In this document: in pieces, positions 13,115-21,718 of the stretch
How the letters are laid out: each line of letters starts with the position of its first letter
How positions within the stretch are numbered: position 1 is the stretch's first letter
Source: Andreprevotia lacus DSM 23236
GTDB taxonomy: Bacteria > Pseudomonadota > Gammaproteobacteria > Burkholderiales > Chitinibacteraceae
NCBI RefSeq assembly: GCF_900176275.1
Contig: NZ_FWXD01000017.1
Coordinates: forward strand, 1-64,000
Reading direction: 5' to 3'
Length of the DNA: 64,000 bases
The notes under the pieces: generated by a model
Seen by the model: the letters and a program-made list of their open reading frames with translations, nothing else
Told to the model about the DNA's origin: nothing
Database searches by the model: none
Position numbers and translations under genes: made by a program

Positions 13115-13184
13115 GTTTGCCTCGGAAGTGGTTTGCTCGGGTCGGAACAGGTCGCACCGGCCCCATAGCCGGTGCGACGCGCGA

Positions 13185-15305
13185 TCAATGGTGCCCTTGC
13201 GAGGTGCCGCCCAGGCCATCGGGCAGCGCGATGCGGATGTTCTGCATCATCCCCTGGTCCTCGTGGTCGAGGATGTGGCAGTGCAGGACGAAATCACCGA
13301 TATAGCGTTCGTAGCGGGTGCGCACCACGATGGTGTACATGCCCTGCTTTCGGGTCGGCGCTTCCTCGCTGGGGTACAGGTCCTTGATCCACAGCGTGTC
13401 CTTCCATACCCCCTTCAGGCCGGGGTATTGCGCGTCCTTGCCGTCAACGGCGTTTTCCAGGCTGACGTCGTTGCCGTTCGGGTCGATGATCTTCACCACC
13501 TGGAACGGGTTCACGTGGATGTGGAAGGGGTGGCTGACAAAGTGCGAGGTCAGCGTCCATTCATCCACCGCACCCAGTTGCAGCACGCGGTCGATGCGGC
13601 TGCCGTCATACGGCCTGCCATCCACCTGGAAAAAGGCGCTGCCCGGCACCGAGGTGTCGATATTGAACGCCAGTGTTTGCGTGCCGGTCACTTCATCGTC
13701 GGTAATGGTCTGGTGCGGCACGAACTTGGTCAGCGTCAGGTTGTTCAGCACATCGTTGGCCACGGTCTGGCGCACATCGGCCGGCATGTTGACCTTGGCG
13801 GCCTCGGCCAGCTTTTGCAGCACGTACTGCTTGGGGTTGGCGATGGCCGGGCCGTCGCCCTCGGCCTGCACGATGCCCAGCAGGCGGGCCGACGGTGCCG
13901 CGCGGTCGATGGTGGCGGTCACTTCGGTGTTGTTGATCACGCAGTAATCGCCGGCTTGCGGGAAGCTCACCAGCGCATCCCAGCGGTAGCCGGGCTGGAA
14001 TACGGCGGTTTTCTTGTATAGCGCCTTGGCCATGGTCAGGCCGTCGGCAGCCACCAGCGGCAGGTCCAGCGCCGGGCCGGTGCAATAGCGGTTCACGTAT
14101 TCATCGGTGGCGGCCGCGCTCAGCGCGGTCAGCAGCGGTGCGCCCGGTGTGCGGCGACGGATCTGCAGCGAAATGGTGTCGCGCACGCCACCGTGGATCA
14201 TGCGCCAGCGCTCGATGGTGCCGACCTTGGCCTTGCCCAGCGTGCCCAGCACCACCCCGTTGATGCTGGTGTAGCGGCCGGATGATTCCCAGGTGCCGGG
14301 GCCGAACTGGTCATAGGCGGTGATGGCGCCCACGTCGCCATCGTCGCACTTGTAGCGCTGATCCTTGGGGTTGGGTTTTTCGCCCGGCAGCGGGTCATTG
14401 CCATAGGTCTTGATCTGGCCTGCGAGCGGGCCGCTGGCAAAGCGGCATGCATACTGGATTTGCTGGAACACCATCACCCGCTCGGGGAAGGTGGTGTTGC
14501 CATAGGGCTTGAGCAGGGTGTCGAGGTCGCCGTTCTCGTTCGGGGTCGGCGGGCGCGTGCCGCGCACGATCAGCGCGCCGGCCATGCCGCTGGAGACCTG
14601 CAGCGCGGTCGAGCCGTGCTGGTGAGTGTGATACCAGAACGTGCCGGCCGGATGCGTGGGCGGAATGTTGTATTCGTACTGGAAACCCACGCCGGGATTG
14701 ATCGACAGCAGCACGTTATCGCTGTTGCCGGCCGGGTTCACCCACAGGCCGTGCGAGTGCAGGTTGGTGCCGTTGAAGCAGTGCGGCGTGTTGGCGCTGC
14801 CGCCTTGCGGCAGGCAGCTCGGATCGCGCGGCAGGTCGTTGTTGAGCGTGATGCGCACGGTCTGGCCCGGGTAAGCCTCGATCTGCGGCGCCACATACAC
14901 GGTCTGGCCCGGTGTGCCCCACGTGGTGGGCGGGTCCAGCGGTTTGGCCTTGCTGCCATCGCCCTGCACATAGCTGCGCAGTTGCACCTTGTCGTATTTC
15001 ACCTCGCCGGGTTTTTCCACCGAGGGATTGCGTATCCAGCCGTTCACATAACGGATGGCCAGGTCGAAATACACTTCGCGCGGAACACCGGGCGCCAGCT
15101 CGGTGGTGAGCGGTTTGGCCAGCAGGTTGAGCCGCGGCTTGGCGTGGCCGGCATGCGCCAGCAGTGGGGGCGCGGCACGCAGCAGCGGCGGGTTGCCGAC
15201 TTGCTGGGGTTCGTCGGCCAGCACGGGGGCGGCGCAGGCGCCGGCCAGGGTGCCAAGCAGCATCAGGCGGGCCGCAAGGTAGCGCGGCGCGGGCAGGGTC
15301 GTCAT
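13185..15305 (-). CDS. Secreted multicopper oxidase
   Basis: Predicted periplasmic or exported oxidase that couples substrate oxidation to O2 reduction. The 706 residues begin with a Sec signal (hydrophobic LMLLGTLAGACAAPVLA, cleavage near 30). All four copper motifs are present: LHSHG (His183, His185), FWYHTHQHG (His226, His228), HPFHIHVNPF (His592, 595, 597) and HCHILDHEDQGM (His675, Cys676, His677, His681, Met686). Met686 implies a typical type 1 site. AAGGAG precedes the ATG. The middle region (about 280-560) is longer than in CueO and has several extra Cys. It faces the tyrosinase gene across a 421-bp spacer, suggesting joint copper or phenol biology. Confidence 0.93.
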   Translation of the reverse strand: MTTLPAPRYLAARLMLLGTLAGACAAPVLADEPQQVGNPPLLRAAPPLLAHAGHAKPRLNLLAKPLTTELAPGVPREVYFDLAIRYVNGWIRNPSVEKPGEVKYDKVQLRSYVQGDGSKAKPLDPPTTWGTPGQTVYVAPQIEAYPGQTVRITLNNDLPRDPSCLPQGGSANTPHCFNGTNLHSHGLWVNPAGNSDNVLLSINPGVGFQYEYNIPPTHPAGTFWYHTHQHGSTALQVSSGMAGALIVRGTRPPTPNENGDLDTLLKPYGNTTFPERVMVFQQIQYACRFASGPLAGQIKTYGNDPLPGEKPNPKDQRYKCDDGDVGAITAYDQFGPGTWESSGRYTSINGVVLGTLGKAKVGTIERWRMIHGGVRDTISLQIRRRTPGAPLLTALSAAATDEYVNRYCTGPALDLPLVAADGLTMAKALYKKTAVFQPGYRWDALVSFPQAGDYCVINNTEVTATIDRAAPSARLLGIVQAEGDGPAIANPKQYVLQKLAEAAKVNMPADVRQTVANDVLNNLTLTKFVPHQTITDDEVTGTQTLAFNIDTSVPGSAFFQVDGRPYDGSRIDRVLQLGAVDEWTLTSHFVSHPFHIHVNPFQVVKIIDPNGNDVSLENAVDGKDAQYPGLKGVWKDTLWIKDLYPSEEAPTRKQGMYTIVVRTRYERYIGDFVLHCHILDHEDQGMMQNIRIALPDGLGGTSQGHH

Positions 15306-15726
15306 GAGTTCTCCTTGGTCACTGCTGTGAACGGTTTCACACGCCGGCGGCCATGCAATCCGGGGTAGGACGGGGCAGCGGCTGCCGGCAAACCGGCTGC
15401 TGGCATGGTGTGCTGCAGGATGTAGCTGTCTACCGTTTAACACAATGTTAAACAAAAAGACCTTTATTTCTGACTTTTGTACATATATCAAACATGCACA
15501 TCAAGAAAGAATTGTGGCTAAATATGCCATAGTCATATCGCAATTGCGATGACCGCTGTGCGCCATGTTGCATCCGGCCCGTGTTCAATCCCGCGCCGTG
15601 TCATGTCCAGCCCGGTTGCAGCCAGCGGAGACCGCGCCAATGCCAGCGCATGCTGGTGGCTGGCGCCTTTGCAAGCCGGGGCATCCAGCCCTTTCCTACC
15701 TCACACCATTCTGGGCGGTATCAAAC
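15306..15726. promoter_or_regulatory. Divergent control region between multicopper oxidase and tyrosinase
   Basis: This 421-bp spacer has no convincing gene. Its centre (about 15430-15560) is clearly more AT-rich than the surroundings and holds two dyads: GTTTAAC-ACAAT-GTTAAAC at 15435-15453 and the 14-bp palindrome ATCGCAATTGCGAT at 15537-15550. These are candidate operators for one or both genes. I see no clear CueR or CopR box. The right third (15560-15720) is ordinary GC-rich sequence and may be a long tyrosinase leader. Confidence 0.5.
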
Positions 15727-17349
15727 ATGACACATGCATTGCGGGTACGCAGGTCCATCGTCGAGCTGCAAAACGAATACAGCAAGGGCAACAAGAAACC
15801 GCTGGAAGACCTGATGCGGGCCTGGAAGGGCATCAAGGAGTTGCCTGCCAGCGATCCGAACTCCTTCTTCATGATCGGCGGTTACCATGGCGAGCCGTTC
15901 CGCGGCGCAGGCTGGGGCAATGCTTCGTACTGGGGCGGGTATTGCAACCATGGCAACGTGTTGTTCCCGACCTGGCACCGTGCCTATCTGGTGCGCCTCG
16001 AGCAGGCACTGCAAAGCGTGCCGGGCTGCCACGACGTGATGCTGCCGTACTGGGATGAAACCAGCGAAGATTCGGTCAAGAACGGTATTCCCTGGGCGCT
16101 GACGCAAAAAGACTTCGTGCTCGATGGCCAGACCATTCCCAACCCGCTGCGCTCCTTCGTGTTCAACCGCAACATCAAGGATCACGTCAACGGCGACGAT
16201 CCCAACTACAGCAAGGCCAACGGTTATGAAACCGTGCGTTATCCGCTGTCCGGGCTGGTGGGCACGCCGGATGACCGCGCCGCCACCGAGGCGCACAACG
16301 CCCAGTTTCCGGACTACAACACCAATGTGCAGCTGTTGAACCAGAACATCGTCAACTGGCTGGGTTCGCACATCGTGGTCGACAAGCAGATCATCCCGAC
16401 CAATGTGAAGAACAAGTTCGAAAACTGCCTGAACGCGCCCAACTACACGGTGTTCTCCAACACCACCTCGGCCGCGGAATGGAATGACAATCTGCCTGCC
16501 GGCACCAAGGCCGTGGTGCCGCTGGAATCGCCGCACAACAGCATCCACCTGGCCGTGGGCGGCTACGACGTGCCGACCGGCCCGAACGCCGGCGATTTCT
16601 CGCCGATTGATGGCGCCAACGGCGACATGGGCGAGAACGACACCGCCGGCCTCGACCCGATCTTCTATTTCCACCACTGCTTCATCGACTACGTGTTCTG
16701 GCAGTGGCAGAAAAAGCACGGCTACACCGATCATCTGGAGCTGATCTCGGGTTATCCGGGCACCAACTCGGTCGACAACCAGGGCCCGACACCGGGCGTG
16801 GTGCCCAACTCGTGGCTGACGCTGGATTCGCCGCTCGATCCGTTCAAGGTGCATCACAACGGTCACGAGCGCGCCGCCACCTCGCACGACTACATCAACA
16901 TCGAAAAGCAGCTGGGCTTTACCTATGCGCCGGGCTCGCTGGACGATCACGCCCAGGCGCCCAAGCTGGCTGCCACCGTGGAAGAGGGCTACAGCAGCAA
17001 GGTGATCCGCGTGTCGGCACTGAACCGCGCCCGCATTCGTGGCTCCTTCCTGATCTCGGCCTTTGCCAACATCGACGGCAAGCGCTATCACCTCGGCACC
17101 GAGGCCGTGCTGAGCCGCTGGGCGATCCAGGGCTGCGCCAACTGCCAGACCCATCTGGAAGTGAAGGCGGCCTTCCCGCTGCACGGCCTGCGCGCGCAGG
17201 CGCTGGCGACGGCTGACTTCGAGGTGGAAGTGCACACCCGCGACGGCCAGCTGCAGCAAAGCCCGCCGCAACTGCTGCAGGCAGCTGCCGTGCCGGCTGG
17301 CACTGCGCCTGCGCCGGCGCAGAAGGCATTCCGCGTCGAAGTGCGTTAA
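15727..17349 (+). CDS. Tyrosinase-family type 3 copper oxidase
   Basis: A 540-residue coupled binuclear copper enzyme expected to oxidise phenols to quinones. CuA ligands are visible as His54 (GGYHGEPF), His75 (YCNHGNVLF) and His84 (PTWHRAYL). CuB ligands are His270 and His274 (SPHNSIH) and one of His316/317 (DPIFYFHHCFIDYVFW). Cys73-x-His75 matches the Cys-His thioether motif of fungal and plant enzymes. Asn271 directly after the first CuB His is the residue associated with true monophenolase activity. A C-terminal extension of about 190 residues may act as a lid. No signal peptide is seen. The start at 15727 has only a weak GGGCGG upstream. Confidence 0.9.
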   Translation: MTHALRVRRSIVELQNEYSKGNKKPLEDLMRAWKGIKELPASDPNSFFMIGGYHGEPFRGAGWGNASYWGGYCNHGNVLFPTWHRAYLVRLEQALQSVPGCHDVMLPYWDETSEDSVKNGIPWALTQKDFVLDGQTIPNPLRSFVFNRNIKDHVNGDDPNYSKANGYETVRYPLSGLVGTPDDRAATEAHNAQFPDYNTNVQLLNQNIVNWLGSHIVVDKQIIPTNVKNKFENCLNAPNYTVFSNTTSAAEWNDNLPAGTKAVVPLESPHNSIHLAVGGYDVPTGPNAGDFSPIDGANGDMGENDTAGLDPIFYFHHCFIDYVFWQWQKKHGYTDHLELISGYPGTNSVDNQGPTPGVVPNSWLTLDSPLDPFKVHHNGHERAATSHDYINIEKQLGFTYAPGSLDDHAQAPKLAATVEEGYSSKVIRVSALNRARIRGSFLISAFANIDGKRYHLGTEAVLSRWAIQGCANCQTHLEVKAAFPLHGLRAQALATADFEVEVHTRDGQLQQSPPQLLQAAAVPAGTAPAPAQKAFRVEVR

Positions 17350-17457
17350 GCGCCCGCCCGGCCTGCTCCGTCAGGGGCAGGCTGCAACTGCCTGTCCCCC
17401 GTCTGCGGCCCGCTGGCCGGATCGCAGACGGTTTTTGATGCCTGCAAGGAATCCGCA

Positions 17458-17892
17458 ATGAGTTTCGTCCCCGAAATCGGCCCGCTGACGGGCACCTGGA
17501 CTTACCGCAGCCTGCAGAACGACCCGGATGTGAACACCGCGTTCAACGATCTGGAATTCGGTCGCGGCAACATCGATATCGAAGCCGCGCCGCAAGGCGT
17601 GTTCAAGGGCCGCATCTATGGCCCGGGCTGGGAGCTGCAGCTCAACGGCTCGATCAGCTATGGCAACCCCAACACCGTGCGCTTTCAGGGCCGTGGCGTG
17701 GTGGGTGGTGAGGAGTGGATTTACGACTACATCGGCTACCTCAGCCCGCCGTGGCCCAATGGCATCGACCAGCGCCCGGCGCTGGCCGGCTCCATCGTGC
17801 GCACCATTCCGCATGCCAGCGGCGCGGGCGGCGTATCGCCGGCCGGCGTGGTCTGCACCTGGTATGCCGTGCTGGACAAGCCGGCAGCCTGA
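17458..17892 (+). CDS. Small conserved-looking protein beside tyrosinase, function unknown
   Basis: A 144-residue protein without signal peptide or membrane segment. It is rich in Gly, aromatic and beta-type patterns: an early GPLTGTWTYRSL, then GWELQLNGSISY, VRFQGRGVVGGEEWIYDYIG and YLSPPWPNGIDQRP. The alternating pattern and the initial GTW suggest a small beta-barrel or lipocalin-like fold, which is inference only. AAGGA precedes the ATG. It starts 108 bp after the tyrosinase stop and is probably co-transcribed, so a role as tyrosinase partner, product binder or chaperone is possible. It has few His and one Cys, unlike the Streptomyces MelC1 copper chaperone. Confidence 0.75.
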   Translation: MSFVPEIGPLTGTWTYRSLQNDPDVNTAFNDLEFGRGNIDIEAAPQGVFKGRIYGPGWELQLNGSISYGNPNTVRFQGRGVVGGEEWIYDYIGYLSPPWPNGIDQRPALAGSIVRTIPHASGAGGVSPAGVVCTWYAVLDKPAA

Positions 17893-17907
17893 GGCCGGCA
17901 CCGCGTC

Positions 17908-18555
17908 ATGCCTTCCCCCTCAGCCTGGTTGATGACCCTGCCTGCCGGCTGGCGCGTGCTGCTGCTGGCCGTGCTGGGGGCGCTGGTGCTCGATCTGCCG
18001 GTGCGCCTGCACGGTGCGCCAGCCGACTTGAGCTGGACCTTGCTGGGCGCGCTGGCCTGCGCGGTGGTCGAGGCCGCTGTTGCGCTGCGCGTGCTGCGGC
18101 CGTGCCGCCGCAGCGCCATGCTGGCTTGCCTGCTGGCGATCGGCATCGGCACCTGGCTGGATTTCAGCCGCATCGCGCCCGAGGCGCTGCTGTCGTTCTG
18201 CACCACGCCCACGGCCAGCGGCTGGCTGGGTCTGCCGCTGGAGCACCTGCGCTGGTTCCCGTTTACCGCCTTGCTGATGCTGGGCGTGGTGGTGCAGGGG
18301 CGTGCCGCAGGCCGCTTCGCGCTGCCGGCGCTGGGCTGGGTGGTGGCCGAGTTTGCCGCCATGCTGCTGGTGATGGCGCTGGGCATGGCAGTGTTCAAGA
18401 GTCTGGCGCAGGCGTTGGGTCTGCCGTGGGCGGCCAACGGCATGGTCGGCGTCATGCTACTGAGCATGCTGGCGTTCTCGCTGCTGCATACCGGCATGCA
18501 GCTCACTCTCGCGGCATGGCCGCTGGTGGCAGGTCAGTCCAGCGTGCGGCGGTAG
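17908..18555 (+). CDS. Integral membrane protein, function unknown
   Basis: A 215-residue protein with about five or six hydrophobic helices, such as VLLLAVLGALVLDLPV, LGALACAVVEAAVALRV, LACLLAIGIGTWL, ALLMLGVVVQG, GWVVAEFAAMLLVMALGMAV and VMLLSMLAFSLL. I do not recognise the family. It starts 15 bp after the preceding small gene and likely belongs to the tyrosinase transcript. Its 3' end overlaps the convergent ABC permease gene by 22 bp. No catalytic motif is visible. Confidence 0.7.
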   Translation: MPSPSAWLMTLPAGWRVLLLAVLGALVLDLPVRLHGAPADLSWTLLGALACAVVEAAVALRVLRPCRRSAMLACLLAIGIGTWLDFSRIAPEALLSFCTTPTASGWLGLPLEHLRWFPFTALLMLGVVVQGRAAGRFALPALGWVVAEFAAMLLVMALGMAVFKSLAQALGLPWAANGMVGVMLLSMLAFSLLHTGMQLTLAAWPLVAGQSSVRR

Positions 18556-19670
18556 AACTTCACCGCGATTCCCATCACCACCGTGGTAAACAGCAACAGC
18601 GGCCAGATGCTGGGCCACAGCTCGACCAAGCCGCTGCCCTTGAGCAGAATGCCGCGTATCAGCCGGTTGAAGTGCGTCAGTGGCAGAAGGTTGCCGATGA
18701 ACTGTGCCCAGCCCGGCATGCCGCGAAACGGGAACATGAAGCCCGACAGCAACAGGTTGGGCAGAAAGTAGAACATGGTCAGCTGCATGGCCTGCAGCTG
18801 GTTCTGCGCCAGCGACGACAAGGTAATGCCCACGGTGAGATTGGCCGCCACGAACAGCAGCGCCGCCAGATAGATCGTCCCCACGTTGCCGACGATGGGT
18901 ACGTGGAACACGTAGCGTGCCGCCAGCAGGATGATGGTGGACTGCACCAGCCCAATGGCCACATAGGGAATGATCTTGCCACTCATCACCTCCAGCGGCC
19001 GCACCGGCGTGGCCAGCAGGTTTTCCATGGTGCCGCGCTCGCGTTCACGCGTCATGGCAAGGCCGGTCATCATCACCATGGTCATGGTCAGGATCACGCC
19101 CATCAAGCCCGGCACCACGTTGAACTGCGTATTACCCTCGGGGTTGTACAGCCGGTGCACGGTGACGTCGAAGGCCGGTGGCGCGGGCTGCAGTGCGGCC
19201 AGCGGGCCGTTCAGGTCCTTGTGCGCCGCCGTTTGCGCCAGCTGGCCCAGTGCCGCCAGTGCCATGCCGGTGGCGGCGGGGTCGGTGGCATCGGCCTCGA
19301 CCAGCAGCGATGGATGCTCGCCGCGTACCAGCCGGCGCGAGAAATCGGGCGGGATATGCACCACGAACTGCACCTTGCCCTGCACCAGCGCCTGCGTGGC
19401 GGCGGCCTGATCGGGCAGCGTGCCGATGATCTGGAAGTAATCCGAATTCTGTAGCGCAGCCAGATAGCTGCGGGTGAACTCGCTGTGCTCGCCCGCCACC
19501 ACGGCGGTGGGCAGGTGGCGCGGGTCGGTATTGATGGCAAAGCCGAACAAGGTGAGCTGCACGAGGGGCAGGCCGATGATCATGCCGAAGGTGATGCGGT
19601 CGCGCCGCAGCTGCAAAAACTCCTTGAGCACCATGCTCCACCAGCGCGCCAGCGAGAACCAGCGGCTCAT
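18534..19670 (-). CDS. ABC-2 type transporter permease (YbhR/YbhS-like)
   Basis: A 378-residue inner-membrane permease with one N-terminal helix (ITFGMIIGLPLVQLTLFGF), a large periplasmic domain (about 45-180) and five C-terminal helices. The ABC-2 signature region RERERGTMENLLATPVRPLEVMSGKIIPY is clear. It pairs with the ATPase whose stop overlaps its start by 4 bp, and with the HlyD-type protein upstream, forming a periplasm-spanning efflux system like E. coli YbhGFSR but with one permease. Half-size permeases usually dimerise. The substrate is unknown. Confidence 0.92.
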   Translation of the reverse strand: MSRWFSLARWWSMVLKEFLQLRRDRITFGMIIGLPLVQLTLFGFAINTDPRHLPTAVVAGEHSEFTRSYLAALQNSDYFQIIGTLPDQAAATQALVQGKVQFVVHIPPDFSRRLVRGEHPSLLVEADATDPAATGMALAALGQLAQTAAHKDLNGPLAALQPAPPAFDVTVHRLYNPEGNTQFNVVPGLMGVILTMTMVMMTGLAMTRERERGTMENLLATPVRPLEVMSGKIIPYVAIGLVQSTIILLAARYVFHVPIVGNVGTIYLAALLFVAANLTVGITLSSLAQNQLQAMQLTMFYFLPNLLLSGFMFPFRGMPGWAQFIGNLLPLTHFNRLIRGILLKGSGLVELWPSIWPLLLFTTVVMGIAVKFYRRTLD

Positions 19671-20596
19671 GCCGGCACCGCGTAGTTGTCGGCCGACTGG
19701 TTCATCAGATAGATGAACACGTCCTCCAGCCCGGTGGCCACTTGCGTCAGCGTCACCGGCTGGCCGGCAGTAATGCGGCGCAAGGTGGCTTCCAGCAGTG
19801 CGCCATCCGGCCCGCTCACATGCAGCGCGCCGCCAAATACCACCGTCTGCGCCACGCCGGGCTGGCCATGCAGCAGCTGCGACAATTCGGCCAGCCGCGT
19901 GCCGGCCACTGCCCAGGTGGCGAGCGACTGACTGGCGATCACCTCATCCGCCGTGCCCTGCGCCAGCAAGCGACCATAGGCGATATACGCCAGCTTGTGG
20001 CAGCGCTCGGCCTCGTCCATATAGTGTGTCGATACCAGTACCGAGATGCCTTGCGCCGCCAGCCGGTGCAATTCCTCCCAGAAATCGCGCCGCGCGCTCG
20101 GGTCCACGCCGGCGGTGGGCTCGTCCAGCAGCAGCAATTGCGGCTCGTGCAACATGCATGCGGCCAGCGCCAGCCGCTGCTTCCAGCCGCCCGACAGCGC
20201 GCCGGTCAGCTGCTTGGCGCGCGAGGTCAGCCCCAGCCCTTCCAGCGTGCGGTCCACTGCCTCGCGCCGGCGCGGCATCTGGTACATGCGGGCCACGAAA
20301 TCGAGGTTCTCGCGTATCGTCAGGTCGTCCCAGTACGAGAACTTCTGCGTCATGTAGCCGACCTTGCGCTTGATGGCATCGCTGTCGCTCAGGTCATGGC
20401 CCAGGCATTGGCCGCTGCCCGAATCGGGCGTCAGCAGCCCGCACATCATGCGGATCGACGTGGTCTTGCCGCTGCCATTGGGGCCGAGAAAGCCGAAAAT
20501 CTCGCCGCGCCGCACCCGCAGCGACAAATCCTTCACCACGTGCTTGTCGCCAAAGTGCTTGTTCAGCCCGTGCACATCGATGGCGTATTCAGTCAT
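19667..20596 (-). CDS. ABC transporter ATP-binding protein (YbhF-like half)
   Basis: A 309-residue ATPase with Walker A GPNGSGKTTS, Q-loop in GYMTQKFSYWDDLT, signature LSGGWKQRLALA and Walker B LLLLDEPTAGVDP. The C-terminal 80 residues resemble the DUF4162-like extension of drug or Na+ efflux ATPases. It has a single ATPase domain, unlike E. coli YbhF, which has two. It overlaps the adaptor gene by 8 bp and the permease by 4 bp, so the three genes are one operon. Confidence 0.93.
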   Translation of the reverse strand: MTEYAIDVHGLNKHFGDKHVVKDLSLRVRRGEIFGFLGPNGSGKTTSIRMMCGLLTPDSGSGQCLGHDLSDSDAIKRKVGYMTQKFSYWDDLTIRENLDFVARMYQMPRRREAVDRTLEGLGLTSRAKQLTGALSGGWKQRLALAACMLHEPQLLLLDEPTAGVDPSARRDFWEELHRLAAQGISVLVSTHYMDEAERCHKLAYIAYGRLLAQGTADEVIASQSLATWAVAGTRLAELSQLLHGQPGVAQTVVFGGALHVSGPDGALLEATLRRITAGQPVTLTQVATGLEDVFIYLMNQSADNYAVPA

Positions 20597-21542
20597 TGCG
20601 CAGCACCTCGACCGGCTGGCCCGGGTGCAGCCTGGCCGCGTCGGCCGGCGCCGGGCGGGCTTCCAGCATGAACACCAGCTTGCTGCGGTTTTCCTGGCTG
20701 TAGATCACCGGTGGCGTGTATTCGGCCTCGTTGTTGATGCGGCTGACTTTGGCCGCCACCGGCTGGCAACCATCGCAGCGCAAGGTCACGGTCTGGCCCG
20801 GCTGCCAGCGGCCCAACTCTGGCTCGGGCACGAAAAAGCGCACCTTGATGTTGCCGGGTGGCAACAGCTTGACCACCGGACTGCCGGCCGGCACCCATTC
20901 GCCTTCGCGGTACAGCGTGTCGTTGACCAAGGCTGCAGCGGGGGCGGCCAGTGATTTCTGCGTCAGCCGCCAGCGGGCCTGATCGAGCGCTGCCTGCGCT
21001 GCTGCGATCTGCGCCACCTGCGCCTTCAATTGTTGCTCGCGGCCGGGCAGTGCGGCCACGGCCAGGCTGCTGCGCAATTGCTTTACCTGCGCACTGGCGG
21101 CTGCGGCTGCCGCGCGCGATTGATCGAGTTGTGCCGGGGCGATACCGCCGGCCTGCGCCTGCTGTTCGTCGCGGCGCAACTGGGTGGCGCTGCGTTGTGC
21201 CTCGATTTGCGCCTGCGCCAGCTGCGCGCGTGTGACATCCAGCTCTTGCGGGCGTTTGCCGGTTTGCAGGTCGGCCAGTTGCGCGCGGGCGGCTTCGAGC
21301 TGGCGTTCGGCCTGGCGCGCGGCGGCGGCTTCGTTGTCGCTGTCGAGCGCAAACAGCGCCGCGCCGGCGGCCACCTGCTGGCCGGCCTGTACCTGCAGCT
21401 TGCTCAGCCGGCCGGGTTGCGAGCTGGCCATATAAACGTAATCGCCTTCAATGTAGCCTTGCAGCGCGTTGCCGGGTGCCGGTGTGCAGCCGGCACACAG
21501 CAGGGTGAATCCGTACGGCAGGGCAAACAGGGCTGGCCGCAT
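20589..21542 (-). CDS. HlyD-family periplasmic adaptor (YbhG-like)
   Basis: A 317-residue membrane fusion protein. The N-terminus MRPALFALPYGFTLLCAGC is a hydrophobic signal ending in a loose lipobox (CAGC), so it may be a lipoprotein. A biotinyl-lipoyl half motif (GRLSKLQVQAGQQVAAGAAL), an Ala/Gln-rich coiled-coil hairpin (about 75-200) and a beta-barrel domain follow. EYTPPVIYSQENRSKLVFM is typical of the YbhG branch. The start at 21542 was preferred because the upstream extension lacks a signal. It is first of the three efflux genes. Confidence 0.9.
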   Translation of the reverse strand: MRPALFALPYGFTLLCAGCTPAPGNALQGYIEGDYVYMASSQPGRLSKLQVQAGQQVAAGAALFALDSDNEAAAARQAERQLEAARAQLADLQTGKRPQELDVTRAQLAQAQIEAQRSATQLRRDEQQAQAGGIAPAQLDQSRAAAAAASAQVKQLRSSLAVAALPGREQQLKAQVAQIAAAQAALDQARWRLTQKSLAAPAAALVNDTLYREGEWVPAGSPVVKLLPPGNIKVRFFVPEPELGRWQPGQTVTLRCDGCQPVAAKVSRINNEAEYTPPVIYSQENRSKLVFMLEARPAPADAARLHPGQPVEVLRND

Positions 21543-21718
21543 GGCGACTCCGGCTGGACAGGGAGGTGGACTGCTCTTCCAACATATTGAAGCACAACGG
21601 GGCATGCAAGCTTGCGCAGACGCAAGCACGATGTGCTGGCATCATGGCTGCTTGCAAGATTACCCCCACAGGCGCGAGGTGAACGGATAGAATCGCGCCC
21701 TTTTTTCTGGAGTGGACG

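Noticed and set aside
17458-17892. Calling the small gene a MelC1-type tyrosinase copper chaperone
   Set aside because: It has one Cys and few His residues and no signal peptide, unlike MelC1; only the position suggests a link.
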